37,734 nucleotides of DNA from Clostridia bacterium (GTDB lineage Bacteria; Bacillota; Clostridia; Lachnospirales; Lachnospiraceae), in assembly GCA_009929525.1 (NCBI GenBank), contig SAAH01000028.1:1-37734 (forward strand), in the 5' to 3' direction. The notes beneath the pieces were generated by a model. It searched no databases. It was not told the origin of the DNA and saw only the letters and a list, made by a program, of their open reading frames with translations. Positions 14,933 through 23,140 of the stretch are shown piece after piece. The translations under genes were made by a program, and so were the position numbers. Position 1 is the first letter of the stretch, and every line of letters starts with the position of its first letter.

Positions 14933-17900
14933 TCAAAGTTTTTTCACATTATTTCCTGCCAGATCTTCGTTTTCATTCACAACAATACACTGCATTTCAC
15001 TCAAAAGTTCCATTGCCTTCTCCATCATTGGTATCACTTCTTTTGCTTTTCGCTTTCTCGGAGTATACAGGAAATACGGATTTGACTCCACCTTAAATTT
15101 CAGTTCTTCCGGATGTTTTGCAATGATCTGCGGAAGCTTCGTCGGATCCACCTTCGCTTTTTCATACATTGTCAGGCGAAGCTGCTCTCCCATCTGTTTC
15201 ACTTCCGTCAGATAGATCCTGTGTGCCATAGCCTTCAGATTCGCTATCGCCAACAGATTCTGTACCATCTTCGGCGGTTCTCCAAATCGATCCAGAAGTT
15301 CTTCCTGCATATCCTCGTATTCTTCTGCATTTTCTATACCGGCGATCCGCTTGTAGATATCCAGCTTCAGATATTCATTCGGGATATACTTTTCCGGAAT
15401 ATATGCATCAATGTTCATATCAATGGTAGTCTCAAAATCATCCTGGACTTCGATGCCTTTTGCCTCCTGGACAGCTTCATTGAGCATCTTACAGTAAAGA
15501 TCGTACCCCACCGCTTCCATATGCCCATGCTGCTCAGCTCCCAGCAGGTTTCCCGCACCCCGAAGTTCCAGATCACGCATGGCGATCTTGATACCGCTTC
15601 CAAGTTCAGTAAACTCGCGAATGGCATGAAGACGCTTCTCCGCAATCTCCTTCAGCATTTTATTTCGTCTATACATAAGGAATGCATACGCAGTCCTGTT
15701 CGAACGTCCCACACGGCCTCTGAGCTGATAAAGCTGAGAAAGCCCCAGCTGATCCGCATCATGGATGATCATGGTGTTGACATTCGATATATCAAGTCCC
15801 GTTTCTATGATCGTGGTGGATACCAGGACATCGATATCTCCATTGATGAATCCGTACATGATCTTTTCAAGCTCACGCTCGCTCATCTGTCCGTGGGCAT
15901 ACGCCACATTTGCCTCGGGTACCAGTTTTGCGATCTGGTTAGTGACTTCCTCTATATTGTTGACGCGGTTGTACACATAGTAAACCTGTCCATCTCTCGC
16001 CATTTCGCGGCTGATCGCCTCGCGGACCATCTCATCGTTATATTCCATCACATAAGTCTGGATAGGCATACGATCCTGAGGCGGTTCCTCCAGAACACTC
16101 ATATCACGGATCCCGATCAGGCTCATATGGAGAGTTCTCGGGATAGGCGTGGCAGTCAGCGTCAGTACATCCACGTTTTTCTTCATTTGCTTTATTTTTT
16201 CTTTATGGGTAACGCCAAAACGCTGTTCCTCATCGATGATCAGCAGCCCCAGATCTTTGAACTTTACATCCGCCGAAAGAACCCGGTGCGTTCCGATGAC
16301 AATATCCACCAGACCCTTTTTCAGATCTGCCAAAGTCTTTTTTTGCTGGGACGGCGTACAAAAACGGCACATCAGATCCACACGTACCGGAAATTCCTTC
16401 ATTCTCTGGGTAAATGTATTATAATGCTGCTGTGCAAGGATCGTAGTCGGCACCAGATATACCACCTGTTTGCCCTCCTGGATCGCCTTAAATGCCACCC
16501 GAAGTGCAATCTCCGTTTTGCCGTAGCCCACATCTCCGCATATCAGTCGGTCCATGATCTTATGGCTCTCCATGTCCCGTTTTGCAGCCTCGATAGCCAG
16601 CAGCTGATCCTCCGTCTCCTCAAAAGGAAACATCTCCTCAAATTCTCTCTGCCACACCGTATCCGGTCCATAGATGAATCCCGATTCATTTTGTCTGGCC
16701 GCATAGAGCGCAACCAGATCTTTGGCTATATTTTTTACTGCTCCACGCACGCGAGTCTTGGTCTTATTCCATTCCTGACCGCCAAGTTTATTTAATTTGG
16801 GTGGTTTCGCATCTGCTCCCGCATACTTTTGGAGCATATCAAGCTGGGTTGCCAGGATATACAGATTGCTTTTTCCCGCATACTCTATCTTGATATAATC
16901 TTTTACCACACCATCCACTTCCATCTTCTCGATGCCCTTGTACACACCCAGACCATGGTTTTCGTGGACAACAAAATCTCCCACGGACAGTTCCGCAAAG
17001 CTTTGTATCTTCTTTCCGCTGTATTCGGATTTTTTTCTCTTTTTCTTCTTCTCTTTACCAAATATATCCGTCTCAGAGATCACAACGTATTTGATCAGAG
17101 GATATTCAAACCCTCTGGTCACATGACCACAGGATACTTTGATCTCACCGGGCGAGATCAGTCTCTGTATATCCTCACTATAGTACGCATTCATACCTTC
17201 TTCCTGAAGGTTCGCCGCAAGCCTTGCTGCCCTTGTCCTTGACGGGGACAGCAAAAGCACCTGATATCCCATTTTTTTCCAATGTTTCAGGTCTTTTAGC
17301 AGCATTTCAAAACTATTGTTGTATGGATTCACCGACTTTACAGTAAGCTGAAGTTCTTTCTGGAAGTTCCACTCATTTCCTCTCGGTTCCATCGTTGAAA
17401 GCGACAGCGTATGCCGGGAGTGAAGCCGGTGAACGATATCCTGATGCCGGCAGATCAGATTCATCTGTCCTGGAAGAAGATATCCCTTTTCCAGACGGTG
17501 GATCATGCTTTCATGAAATTCTTCTTCCGTTGCCTTCGCATGCTCCGTCAAACGATTCGGCTCATCGATCACCACCAGTGTATCCTCCGGAAAATAATCA
17601 AGAAAAGAAACCGTTGTCTTATAAAAATAGTGGATAAAGTTCTCAGCCCCTGTAAAATGCTGGAACTCCTGTATCTGGTCCTTCACCTCATCTGCAAGAT
17701 GACGCACTCTCGCCGCTTCCTCTGTCTTAAATTCATCTCTCAGCTTTTTGTAGAAGCTTTTTGCCTCCTTTTCGATCGCCTTCATTCCTCTGGCTATCGA
17801 ATCTTTATCTAATATCATCTCTGTCGCAGGATAGATCGATATTTGTTCCAGATTTTCTATGGACCTTTGGCTCTGGGCATCAAAACTGCGGATGGAATCA

Positions 17901-18490
17901 ATCTCATCTCCCCACAGTTCTATACGCCACGGATTTTCCTCTGTCAGCGGAAAGATATCCATGATCCCACCACGAATAGAGAACTGTCCCGGCACCTCCA
18001 CCTGACCTGTTCTCTCATATCCCAGCTCCACCAGCTCATTTTTCATCTTATCCAGATCGATCTCACTGTCATTTTTAAAATGAAGTACTTTGCTTTTCCA
18101 CAATTCCAATGGGATCAGATAATCCAGGCAACTGTCCATCGAAGCAATGACAGTAACTTCGTCATTTTCCAGAAGTGCTTTCAGCACCTGAAGTCTCTGC
18201 CTCGTGATCAGATTCCCATGGATATCTGCCTGATAAAAAATCAAATCTCTGGCCGGATACAGAAGCACTTCCGGATCATACAGACGGTAATCCTCGTAAA
18301 ATACCTTCGCCTTCAGATCATTTTCCACAATGATCAAACGAAAAGGAAACTCCCGGGCAAGCCCATTTGCAAAATGAGCTTTCTGGGAGTCCAGACAACC
18401 GGAAACCTGCACGATTCCCTGCTTTTGTATTTGTTTTTCTATCTCATCAAAATCTGCCAGATTATATAAAGGTTGTACGAATGCATCCAT
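14933..18490 (-). CDS. mfd: transcription-repair coupling factor Mfd
   Basis: An 1185-residue full-length Mfd. It removes RNA polymerase stalled at DNA damage and recruits UvrA. Visible features in order are the UvrB-like N-terminal module, the RNA polymerase interaction domain (SVGDFVVHENHGLGVYKGIEKM), the superfamily 2 helicase motor with Walker A (ICGDVGYGKTEIA), the motif II sequence IIDEEQRFG, the motif VI and TRG region (QLRGRVGRSNRTAYAF), and the C-terminal regulatory domain. The start at 18490 is preceded by ACGGAGGATACAG. A TTG at 18553 would add 21 residues without a good ribosome site. It lies 74 bases after pth in the conserved clostridial order. Confidence 0.97.
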   Translation of the reverse strand: MDAFVQPLYNLADFDEIEKQIQKQGIVQVSGCLDSQKAHFANGLAREFPFRLIIVENDLKAKVFYEDYRLYDPEVLLYPARDLIFYQADIHGNLITRQRLQVLKALLENDEVTVIASMDSCLDYLIPLELWKSKVLHFKNDSEIDLDKMKNELVELGYERTGQVEVPGQFSIRGGIMDIFPLTEENPWRIELWGDEIDSIRSFDAQSQRSIENLEQISIYPATEMILDKDSIARGMKAIEKEAKSFYKKLRDEFKTEEAARVRHLADEVKDQIQEFQHFTGAENFIHYFYKTTVSFLDYFPEDTLVVIDEPNRLTEHAKATEEEFHESMIHRLEKGYLLPGQMNLICRHQDIVHRLHSRHTLSLSTMEPRGNEWNFQKELQLTVKSVNPYNNSFEMLLKDLKHWKKMGYQVLLLSPSRTRAARLAANLQEEGMNAYYSEDIQRLISPGEIKVSCGHVTRGFEYPLIKYVVISETDIFGKEKKKKRKKSEYSGKKIQSFAELSVGDFVVHENHGLGVYKGIEKMEVDGVVKDYIKIEYAGKSNLYILATQLDMLQKYAGADAKPPKLNKLGGQEWNKTKTRVRGAVKNIAKDLVALYAARQNESGFIYGPDTVWQREFEEMFPFEETEDQLLAIEAAKRDMESHKIMDRLICGDVGYGKTEIALRVAFKAIQEGKQVVYLVPTTILAQQHYNTFTQRMKEFPVRVDLMCRFCTPSQQKKTLADLKKGLVDIVIGTHRVLSADVKFKDLGLLIIDEEQRFGVTHKEKIKQMKKNVDVLTLTATPIPRTLHMSLIGIRDMSVLEEPPQDRMPIQTYVMEYNDEMVREAISREMARDGQVYYVYNRVNNIEEVTNQIAKLVPEANVAYAHGQMSERELEKIMYGFINGDIDVLVSTTIIETGLDISNVNTMIIHDADQLGLSQLYQLRGRVGRSNRTAYAFLMYRRNKMLKEIAEKRLHAIREFTELGSGIKIAMRDLELRGAGNLLGAEQHGHMEAVGYDLYCKMLNEAVQEAKGIEVQDDFETTIDMNIDAYIPEKYIPNEYLKLDIYKRIAGIENAEEYEDMQEELLDRFGEPPKMVQNLLAIANLKAMAHRIYLTEVKQMGEQLRLTMYEKAKVDPTKLPQIIAKHPEELKFKVESNPYFLYTPRKRKAKEVIPMMEKAMELLSEMQCIVVNENEDLAGNNVKKL

Positions 18491-18564
18491 CTGTATCCTC
18501 CGTTCCTCCCGGTCATCCTGTCTTTTCCCTGCCATAGCAGCCCTCTGTTTCAAATGAGCCTGCC

Positions 18565-19140
18565 TTATTTTTTTACAGCAGCATTATACTGGTTCATAGC
18601 TTCATCTATCTCGCCCTGCACGATGAGAGCAGCCGCTTTTACTGTTCGTTCAATCGCTTCATTCACCAACGCGCGGTCCTCCTTCGGGAAGTTTCCCAAC
18701 ACATAATCAGCCAGATCCCAGTTCTTCGGTTTTTCACCCACACCGATCCTGATCCGCTGAAAGTTCTGCGTGCCCAGGTGGGAAATAATACTCTTGATCC
18801 CATTATGCCCGCCGGCACTGCCTTTTTTCCTAACCCGGATCTGTCCGGGAGCCAGCGTAATATCATCATAGATGACCAAAAGTTCACTCTCCGGATCAAT
18901 CTTATAATAATCCACCATCGCCCGCAAAGACTCACCACTGGCATTCATAAAAGTAAGCGGCTTAGCCAGGATCACCTTCTGCCCCTCTATAACACCCTTA
19001 CCATACATCGCCTTATGCTGCTTCCCGGAAGAAAGTATCCGATACTCATCCACCAAAGCATCAATAGCATCAAACCCCACGTTATGCCGAGTATTCTCAT
19101 ACTGTTTCCCCGGATTCCCCAGACCTGCAATAATAAACAT
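18565..19140 (-). CDS. pth: peptidyl-tRNA hydrolase
   Basis: A 191-residue Pth. It releases peptides from prematurely dropped peptidyl-tRNA so the tRNA can be reused. The N-terminal signature MFIIAGLGNPGKQYENTRHNVGF contains the substrate-binding N9 and the catalytic H19; FMNASGES and VIYDDI follow as in other Pth proteins. Two adjacent ATGs (19143 and 19140) follow AGGAGATTG; the second gives the usual N-terminus and seven-base spacing. It is upstream of mfd and probably co-transcribed with it. No convincing promoter was found in the 180 bases upstream. Confidence 0.95.
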   Translation of the reverse strand: MFIIAGLGNPGKQYENTRHNVGFDAIDALVDEYRILSSGKQHKAMYGKGVIEGQKVILAKPLTFMNASGESLRAMVDYYKIDPESELLVIYDDITLAPGQIRVRKKGSAGGHNGIKSIISHLGTQNFQRIRIGVGEKPKNWDLADYVLGNFPKEDRALVNEAIERTVKAAALIVQGEIDEAMNQYNAAVKK

Positions 19141-19327
19141 CATCAATCTCCTCATATACCATATCCATGTGCGAGTGACAATATCACCCTCACACGACAA
19201 ATCATCATAATATCTCTAACCCATCTCAAACATCGACGAGCAGACACAAAATCCACCACTCACCCGAAGTCCACCGACCCATCCACCCCACCTGAATGCC
19301 GAATTGCCACACCGCCGCTGCTACGCA

Positions 19328-19481
19328 GCGTTTTCCCGGCCCTTCCCCCAAATACCATTGGAGGCCATGGAGATGAGACTCAGGATCAAAATGGCGGGCC
19401 CATCCCGCCATTTTGGTCCATCTTTGAGGCTCATCGCAATGCCCGGCCGACTGGTATCTGGGGAAAGGGCCGGGAAAACGC
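19328..19481. repeat. 154-bp imperfect palindrome (foldback)
   Basis: The outer arm GCGTTTTCCCGGCCCTT (19328-19344) is mirrored exactly by AAGGGCCGGGAAAACGC (19465-19481). The apex is a perfect hairpin, AAAATGGCGGG-CCCAT-CCCGCCATTTT (19388-19414). The stretch between pairs with several mismatches and bulges. A separate small hairpin, CGCTGC-TAC-GCAGCG, lies at 19316-19330. The element is 31 bases beyond the stop of the second CobW gene and probably ends that transcript. Its length exceeds what a terminator needs. The remaining 19141-19327 shows nothing else beyond a weak inverted repeat near 19171-19195. Confidence 0.75.
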
Positions 19482-19512
19482 GTCCCCATACCAGCCACCT
19501 ATGCAATTCCCA

Positions 19513-20463
19513 TCAGGTAAAAAACACCATCTCCTGCTCTGGTTTTTGGGCTGCCTCGATCGCGGTCGCATACAGTACCGGACCTTCATCATGATACACA
19601 TCCATATATTCCTTACGGATCTCAGCCGTAACTGTAACCCAGGTTCCCATCCGAAGTCTCTTCGAATCCGGATTCTTACACACATATCCGATAAACTGAG
19701 TATCATCTGCGCAGCAAGTCATAGCCATTCTTCCCGGAACAAAGAACCCTGCATTCAGATCTCTGCTCTTTAATACCTGACCCTTGATCCTAACTGTTTT
19801 TCCCACATAATCATCCAGATTATCCATCATGTCTATATACCAGATACCAAAGTCTATATCTTCGATCTCAATGATCGGAGCATCCATATCATACGGCATC
19901 TCATCCTGAAAAATATCCTCGATCTCGCCTTCTTCATCTTCAAACAGAACATCAGCCCCGGCATTTACCACTTTTACACTCCTGCGGAAATTTGCAAGGG
20001 GATTGTCTTTTTGGCAGCGATTAAAGATGACCATATCTGCGCCGCGGATCATTTCCACGAATAAAGATTTCATATTGTTCATATAAATCTGGAAACTGCT
20101 CGCATCAACGGTCACGATATGCTGCGCCATATCCCAGTAACGGGGCATGGTCATCTCATAAAGCTTGTCTACTGACCACAGAGGATTATATTCGATCAAA
20201 ACTCTCTCCGGTTTATGCTTTTTATCCAGCATACGAAGCGTCTCCAGAGTAAAATCTTCCGGCTCTTCTATCACTTCCATAACAGTGTTGCATCTTTTAA
20301 GGTCAACCTCGTTATACTCTTCTTCCCCTTCTTCACAAAGGATCAAAAGAGTCTTCTCAGGAATCTTAAAGTAATCCTGATGAATCGTAAAATTCAAAAA
20401 TTTTGTCTTACCACTTTCCAAAAATCCGGTAATTAAATATACTGGTACATCTCTATCTAACAT
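19513..20463 (-). CDS. CobW-like GTPase fused to a YcgQ/DUF1980-like domain
   Basis: A 316-residue protein. Residues 1-170 form a CobW/COG0523-type GTPase with Walker A GFLESGKT (13-20). The metal-chaperone motif CxCC is absent; only C43 (LILCEEGEEEY) remains at roughly that position. Residues 205-305 (YVGKTVRIKGQVL to FFVPGRMAMTCCADDTQFIGYVCK) resemble the OB-like domain of TIGR03943/YcgQ proteins, which normally partner a DUF318/YraQ-type permease. It follows the CxCC-containing CobW gene by two bases, with its ribosome site (GGAGTG) in the end of that gene, so the two are translationally coupled. A role in metal trafficking with a membrane partner is likely, but no permease gene is adjacent. 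Confidence 0.8.
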   Translation of the reverse strand: MLDRDVPVYLITGFLESGKTKFLNFTIHQDYFKIPEKTLLILCEEGEEEYNEVDLKRCNTVMEVIEEPEDFTLETLRMLDKKHKPERVLIEYNPLWSVDKLYEMTMPRYWDMAQHIVTVDASSFQIYMNNMKSLFVEMIRGADMVIFNRCQKDNPLANFRRSVKVVNAGADVLFEDEEGEIEDIFQDEMPYDMDAPIIEIEDIDFGIWYIDMMDNLDDYVGKTVRIKGQVLKSRDLNAGFFVPGRMAMTCCADDTQFIGYVCKNPDSKRLRMGTWVTVTAEIRKEYMDVYHDEGPVLYATAIEAAQKPEQEMVFFT

Positions 20464-20465
20464 AT

Positions 20466-21692
20466 CTATTTCACTCCAAATATTTCTGCGATTTTGTCTT
20501 CGTTCATCTTAGAACCGATGACACATAATTTTCCAGTAATCTGTGCTGATCCGGTACGAACCTCATATTCTTCCGGAACCATATCAAAATAAACCCACTC
20601 TCCATCTTTGCCATCAACCATACCTTTGGCACGAAGGATCACGCCAAGGCTTTCATCCTCGGAAAGCTGTTTTAAGATTGCTTCAATCTCTTCTTTTGAA
20701 TATTTCTTCGCAGTCTCACGCCCCCAGCTGGTAAATACTTCGTCTGCATGGTGATGATGATGTCCATGTTCATGATCATGTCCGCATCCACAGCCACACT
20801 CCGCATCATGGTCATGGTGATGCTCATGATCATGGTGATCATGTCCACATCCGCATTCTTCCTCATGGTCGTGATGATGCTCGTGATCGTGGTGGTCATG
20901 TCCACATCCGCATTCCTCATCATGGTCATGGTGATGCTCGTGATCGTGGTGGTCATGTCCACATCCGCATTCCTCATCATGGTCGTGGTGATGCTCATGA
21001 TCGTGGTGATCATGTCCACATCCGCATTCCTCATCATGATCGTGATGATGGTCATGTCCGCATACAGGGCAGATTTCTTCCTCTTCTTCTCTTCCCTGTT
21101 CCATAGCTTCCAGAATCTGTGCTCCATCCAGTTTTTCAATTGGTGTTGTGATGATAACTGCATCTTTATTCACACCGCGGATCAGTTCTACTGCCTGTTC
21201 CACTTTCTCATCTGTAGCTTTCGGTGTGTCCGTACGGCTCAGGATGATCGTTTTCGCATACTGGATCTGATTTTCAAAGAATTCACCAAAGTTTCTCATA
21301 TACATTTTGCTTTTATTTACATCGGCAACTGTAGTGTAGCTGTTCAGACTGATCTCACAGTCCACATCGATATCCTTTACTGCTTTTATTACGTCAGATA
21401 ATTTTCCAACTCCTGATGGTTCAATGATGATTCTGTCCGGATGATAAGTCGTGATAACTTCTTTCAAAGAAGTACCAAAGTCTCCAACCAGCGAACAACA
21501 GATACATCCTGAGTTCATCTCTCTGATCTCGATTCCAGATTCTTTCAGAAAACCTCCGTCTATTCCGATCTCTCCAAATTCATTTTCGATCAAGACTACC
21601 TGCTGTCCCTCCAATGCCTCTGACAGAAGTTTTTTGATCAGTGTTGTCTTTCCTGCACCCAGAAATCCTGAAATAATATCAATTTTTGTCAT
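20466..21692 (-). CDS. CobW/COG0523 metal-chaperone GTPase with His-rich repeats
   Basis: A 408-residue G3E-family GTPase. Walker A GFLGAGKTT is at residues 9-17, the metal-binding motif CICC at 63-66 and the CobW C-terminal domain from about residue 325. Residues 211-315 are an insertion of four 19-residue tandem repeats rich in His, Asp and Cys (cysteines recurring at 223, 242, 261, 280 and 299), flanked by CPVCGHDHHH and HGHHHHH. Such regions bind zinc, nickel or cobalt in this family. It probably loads or stores a metal, most likely zinc. The start has AGGAGG nearby. Expression seems controlled by an operator-like site and a terminator-like hairpin in the leader. Confidence 0.9.
   Translation of the reverse strand: MTKIDIISGFLGAGKTTLIKKLLSEALEGQQVVLIENEFGEIGIDGGFLKESGIEIREMNSGCICCSLVGDFGTSLKEVITTYHPDRIIIEPSGVGKLSDVIKAVKDIDVDCEISLNSYTTVADVNKSKMYMRNFGEFFENQIQYAKTIILSRTDTPKATDEKVEQAVELIRGVNKDAVIITTPIEKLDGAQILEAMEQGREEEEEICPVCGHDHHHDHDEECGCGHDHHDHEHHHDHDEECGCGHDHHDHEHHHDHDEECGCGHDHHDHEHHHDHEEECGCGHDHHDHEHHHDHDAECGCGCGHDHEHGHHHHHADEVFTSWGRETAKKYSKEEIEAILKQLSEDESLGVILRAKGMVDGKDGEWVYFDMVPEEYEVRTGSAQITGKLCVIGSKMNEDKIAEIFGVK
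20750..21053 (-). repeat. 57-bp tandem repeats within the His-rich CobW gene
   Basis: Four units of 57 bases (19 codons, EECGCG followed by HDHHDHEHHHDHD) plus degenerate flanks encode the metal-binding insertion. The near-identity of the units implies recent duplication, so copy number may vary between strains by slippage or recombination. Confidence 0.85.
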
Positions 21693-21718
21693 GTATTTTA
21701 ACCTCCTGATAAACGACC

Positions 21719-21745
21719 AAAAAGGGCTGTTTTTAAAACAGCCCC
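21719..21745 (-). terminator. terminator-like hairpin in the CobW leader
   Basis: On the minus strand GGGCTGTT and AACAGCCC form a stable stem followed by five T residues. It lies after the predicted promoter and only about ten bases before the CobW ribosome binding site. Unless relieved, it would stop transcription before the gene, so it may be an attenuator. It could also be the end of an unrelated short transcript. Confidence 0.65.
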
Positions 21746-21766
21746 TGTATACCTAGTATCAAATCC

Positions 21767-21815
21767 TTATCCTATTGGATAATTCTGTTATATTATAACC
21801 ACTTTTCCTCCAAAA
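21767..21815 (-). promoter_or_regulatory. promoter and operator-like palindrome of the CobW pair
   Basis: On the minus strand a perfect TATAAT (21797-21792) lies 18 bases after a TTTACT-like -35 box (about 21821-21816). Just beyond the predicted start, TTATCC-N4-GGATAA (21767-21782) is a perfect inverted repeat, placed where a repressor would block transcription. A zinc- or iron-type repressor is an inference from the genes; the site is not a textbook Zur box. Confidence 0.5.
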
Positions 21816-21862
21816 AGTAAAGTGATATCAATTATTTTTCCGGTGAGCCATTGAATTTTACA

Positions 21863-22171
21863 TTACTGTTCACCCGCAATGTCATTAGATGCGAACATTC
21901 ACCTGTCATCTGGGGCATAGATATGCAAGATCCGCCTCCTGCCCTGTGTCAGGACTAATAACGCGGCAATAGTATAAATGTGTTGCAGATTCCCCAATTC
22001 GCTTGAAATCATCATGTTTCGCTGGGCAAAACGGAATATATTTTTATTCTTTTGTGTATATGCCCCGTCGGATCAGCATTGGCGGCGGAGACATCACCAT
22101 TTTCTTTCGTTGACATCAACTTTTTTCTTCCATGTGTCTCGCAAAGCATGTTGCTGAAGAATGAACAGTAA
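21863..22171. mobile_element. 309-bp non-coding element with 10-bp inverted ends (MITE-like)
   Basis: The gap between the CobW promoter and the M15 peptidase gene is bounded by TTACTGTTCA (21863-21872) and its exact complement TGAACAGTAA (22162-22171). There is no gene of normal size inside. The longest minus-strand frame worth noting runs 22149-22012 (45 residues, MLCETHGRKKLMSTKENG...) and has no good ribosome site. Inverted ends without a transposase fit a miniature element mobilised in trans, or the decayed remains of a larger one. No target-site duplication was established. Confidence 0.45.
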
Positions 22172-22176
22172 CAATT

Positions 22177-23133
22177 TTATCCTACATATTCAAAATGCTG
22201 ATAGTCTTTTATGATATCCCAGTCCCCGCCCCAGGAAAATCCGTACTTTAAAAATATCTGAAAGCAGATATCCTCGTGGGTTATCACGTGGGCAAGTCCT
22301 GTATCTCTGGCGATATATTCGTCCGCATTGTCATGGTGCCAGACGGGACTGCCACTTTTATAGCTTACATAGGGATTCTGCTGAGGATTGATATCGATTG
22401 CCTTTCCATATGCATGATTGGACAAGCTAGTGCCCCCTGTGATCTCACGGTAGCAAAAAGCCGATGTGTTATTGACTTCGATAGATGCTGTATCGCTGCT
22501 GTCACCATCCCCTGCCCAATAGTCGTCGATCAGATGCATCGACTGGATCTCATACTCTGCCTCGAATAATTCTCTGAAAATCTGTACCATACTCTCTGCC
22601 ACATCCGCATTTACGATCAATTCACCCATCTGGATCTGATGATCAAAATTATAGTGAAGCACTTTCAGATATCTCAGATTTTCAAGAGAAATATCATCAT
22701 TTTCCCTATATGATTTTCCTTCTATCCGTCCATAAATTTCATCGGATATGCTGTAGCTGCAAAAATACGACGGAAGCTGTTCCCTGTCGATCCGGGTTTC
22801 TTCGATAAGTGTACCTGCAGGTATATGTTCCATATCCAACCCCTCCACTGCTATCTGATCTGCTGCTCCCTGTGCAGTATCATCTGCCGTGTCCCCTGTA
22901 GTTTCGTCTGCGTTTTTTTTCGATTCTTCCTGCAGTTGCGTCAGGCTTCCTTGTAGTTCAGCGTTCTGATCCTCCAATGACGCTACCTTTTCCTGGAGTT
23001 TTTCATTTTCCTGCTGCGCATTTTTTAGTTTATGACTCATGTTCCATGAAAATACTCCGTATACAGCCACCAAAACCACAACTAATGTGCCTACAACGAT
23101 AGCCAACATTTTTTTCCTGTTTTTTCGTCTCAT
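22177..23133 (-). CDS. membrane-anchored M15 family peptidase (D,D-carboxypeptidase-like)
   Basis: A 318-residue protein with a short cytoplasmic N-terminus, one membrane helix (residues 9-30), a coiled coil (about 35-72), a Thr/Asp-rich linker, and an extracellular zinc peptidase domain of the M15 family. The ligands are visible in SNHAYGKAID (H240, D247) and near the end in WGGDW...YQHFEY (H313), as in the M15C/Ply500-like group. It should cut peptide cross-links or stem peptides in the cell wall. It starts seven bases after the zinc-ribbon gene and is probably co-transcribed with it. The ribosome site (GGGGAGTAGG) is slightly distant from the start, which fits lower expression. Confidence 0.85.
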   Translation of the reverse strand: MRRKNRKKMLAIVVGTLVVVLVAVYGVFSWNMSHKLKNAQQENEKLQEKVASLEDQNAELQGSLTQLQEESKKNADETTGDTADDTAQGAADQIAVEGLDMEHIPAGTLIEETRIDREQLPSYFCSYSISDEIYGRIEGKSYRENDDISLENLRYLKVLHYNFDHQIQMGELIVNADVAESMVQIFRELFEAEYEIQSMHLIDDYWAGDGDSSDTASIEVNNTSAFCYREITGGTSLSNHAYGKAIDINPQQNPYVSYKSGSPVWHHDNADEYIARDTGLAHVITHEDICFQIFLKYGFSWGGDWDIIKDYQHFEYVG

Positions 23134-23140
23134 CTGCTGC

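Noticed and set aside
15113-16795. Plus-strand 560-codon ORF
   Set aside because: It runs entirely antisense to mfd, whose protein motifs are unmistakable. The ORF protein resembles no family and has no ribosome site.
19226-19773. Overlapping ORFs of 60-331 codons around the 154-bp foldback
   Set aside because: They are mirror products of the palindrome or antisense of pth and the CobW gene. None has a ribosome site.
20748-21401. Plus-strand 217-codon ORF full of Met, Ile and Val
   Set aside because: It is the antisense of the His-rich repeat of the CobW gene; CAT/CAC codons read backwards give ATG/GTG. It has no independent support.
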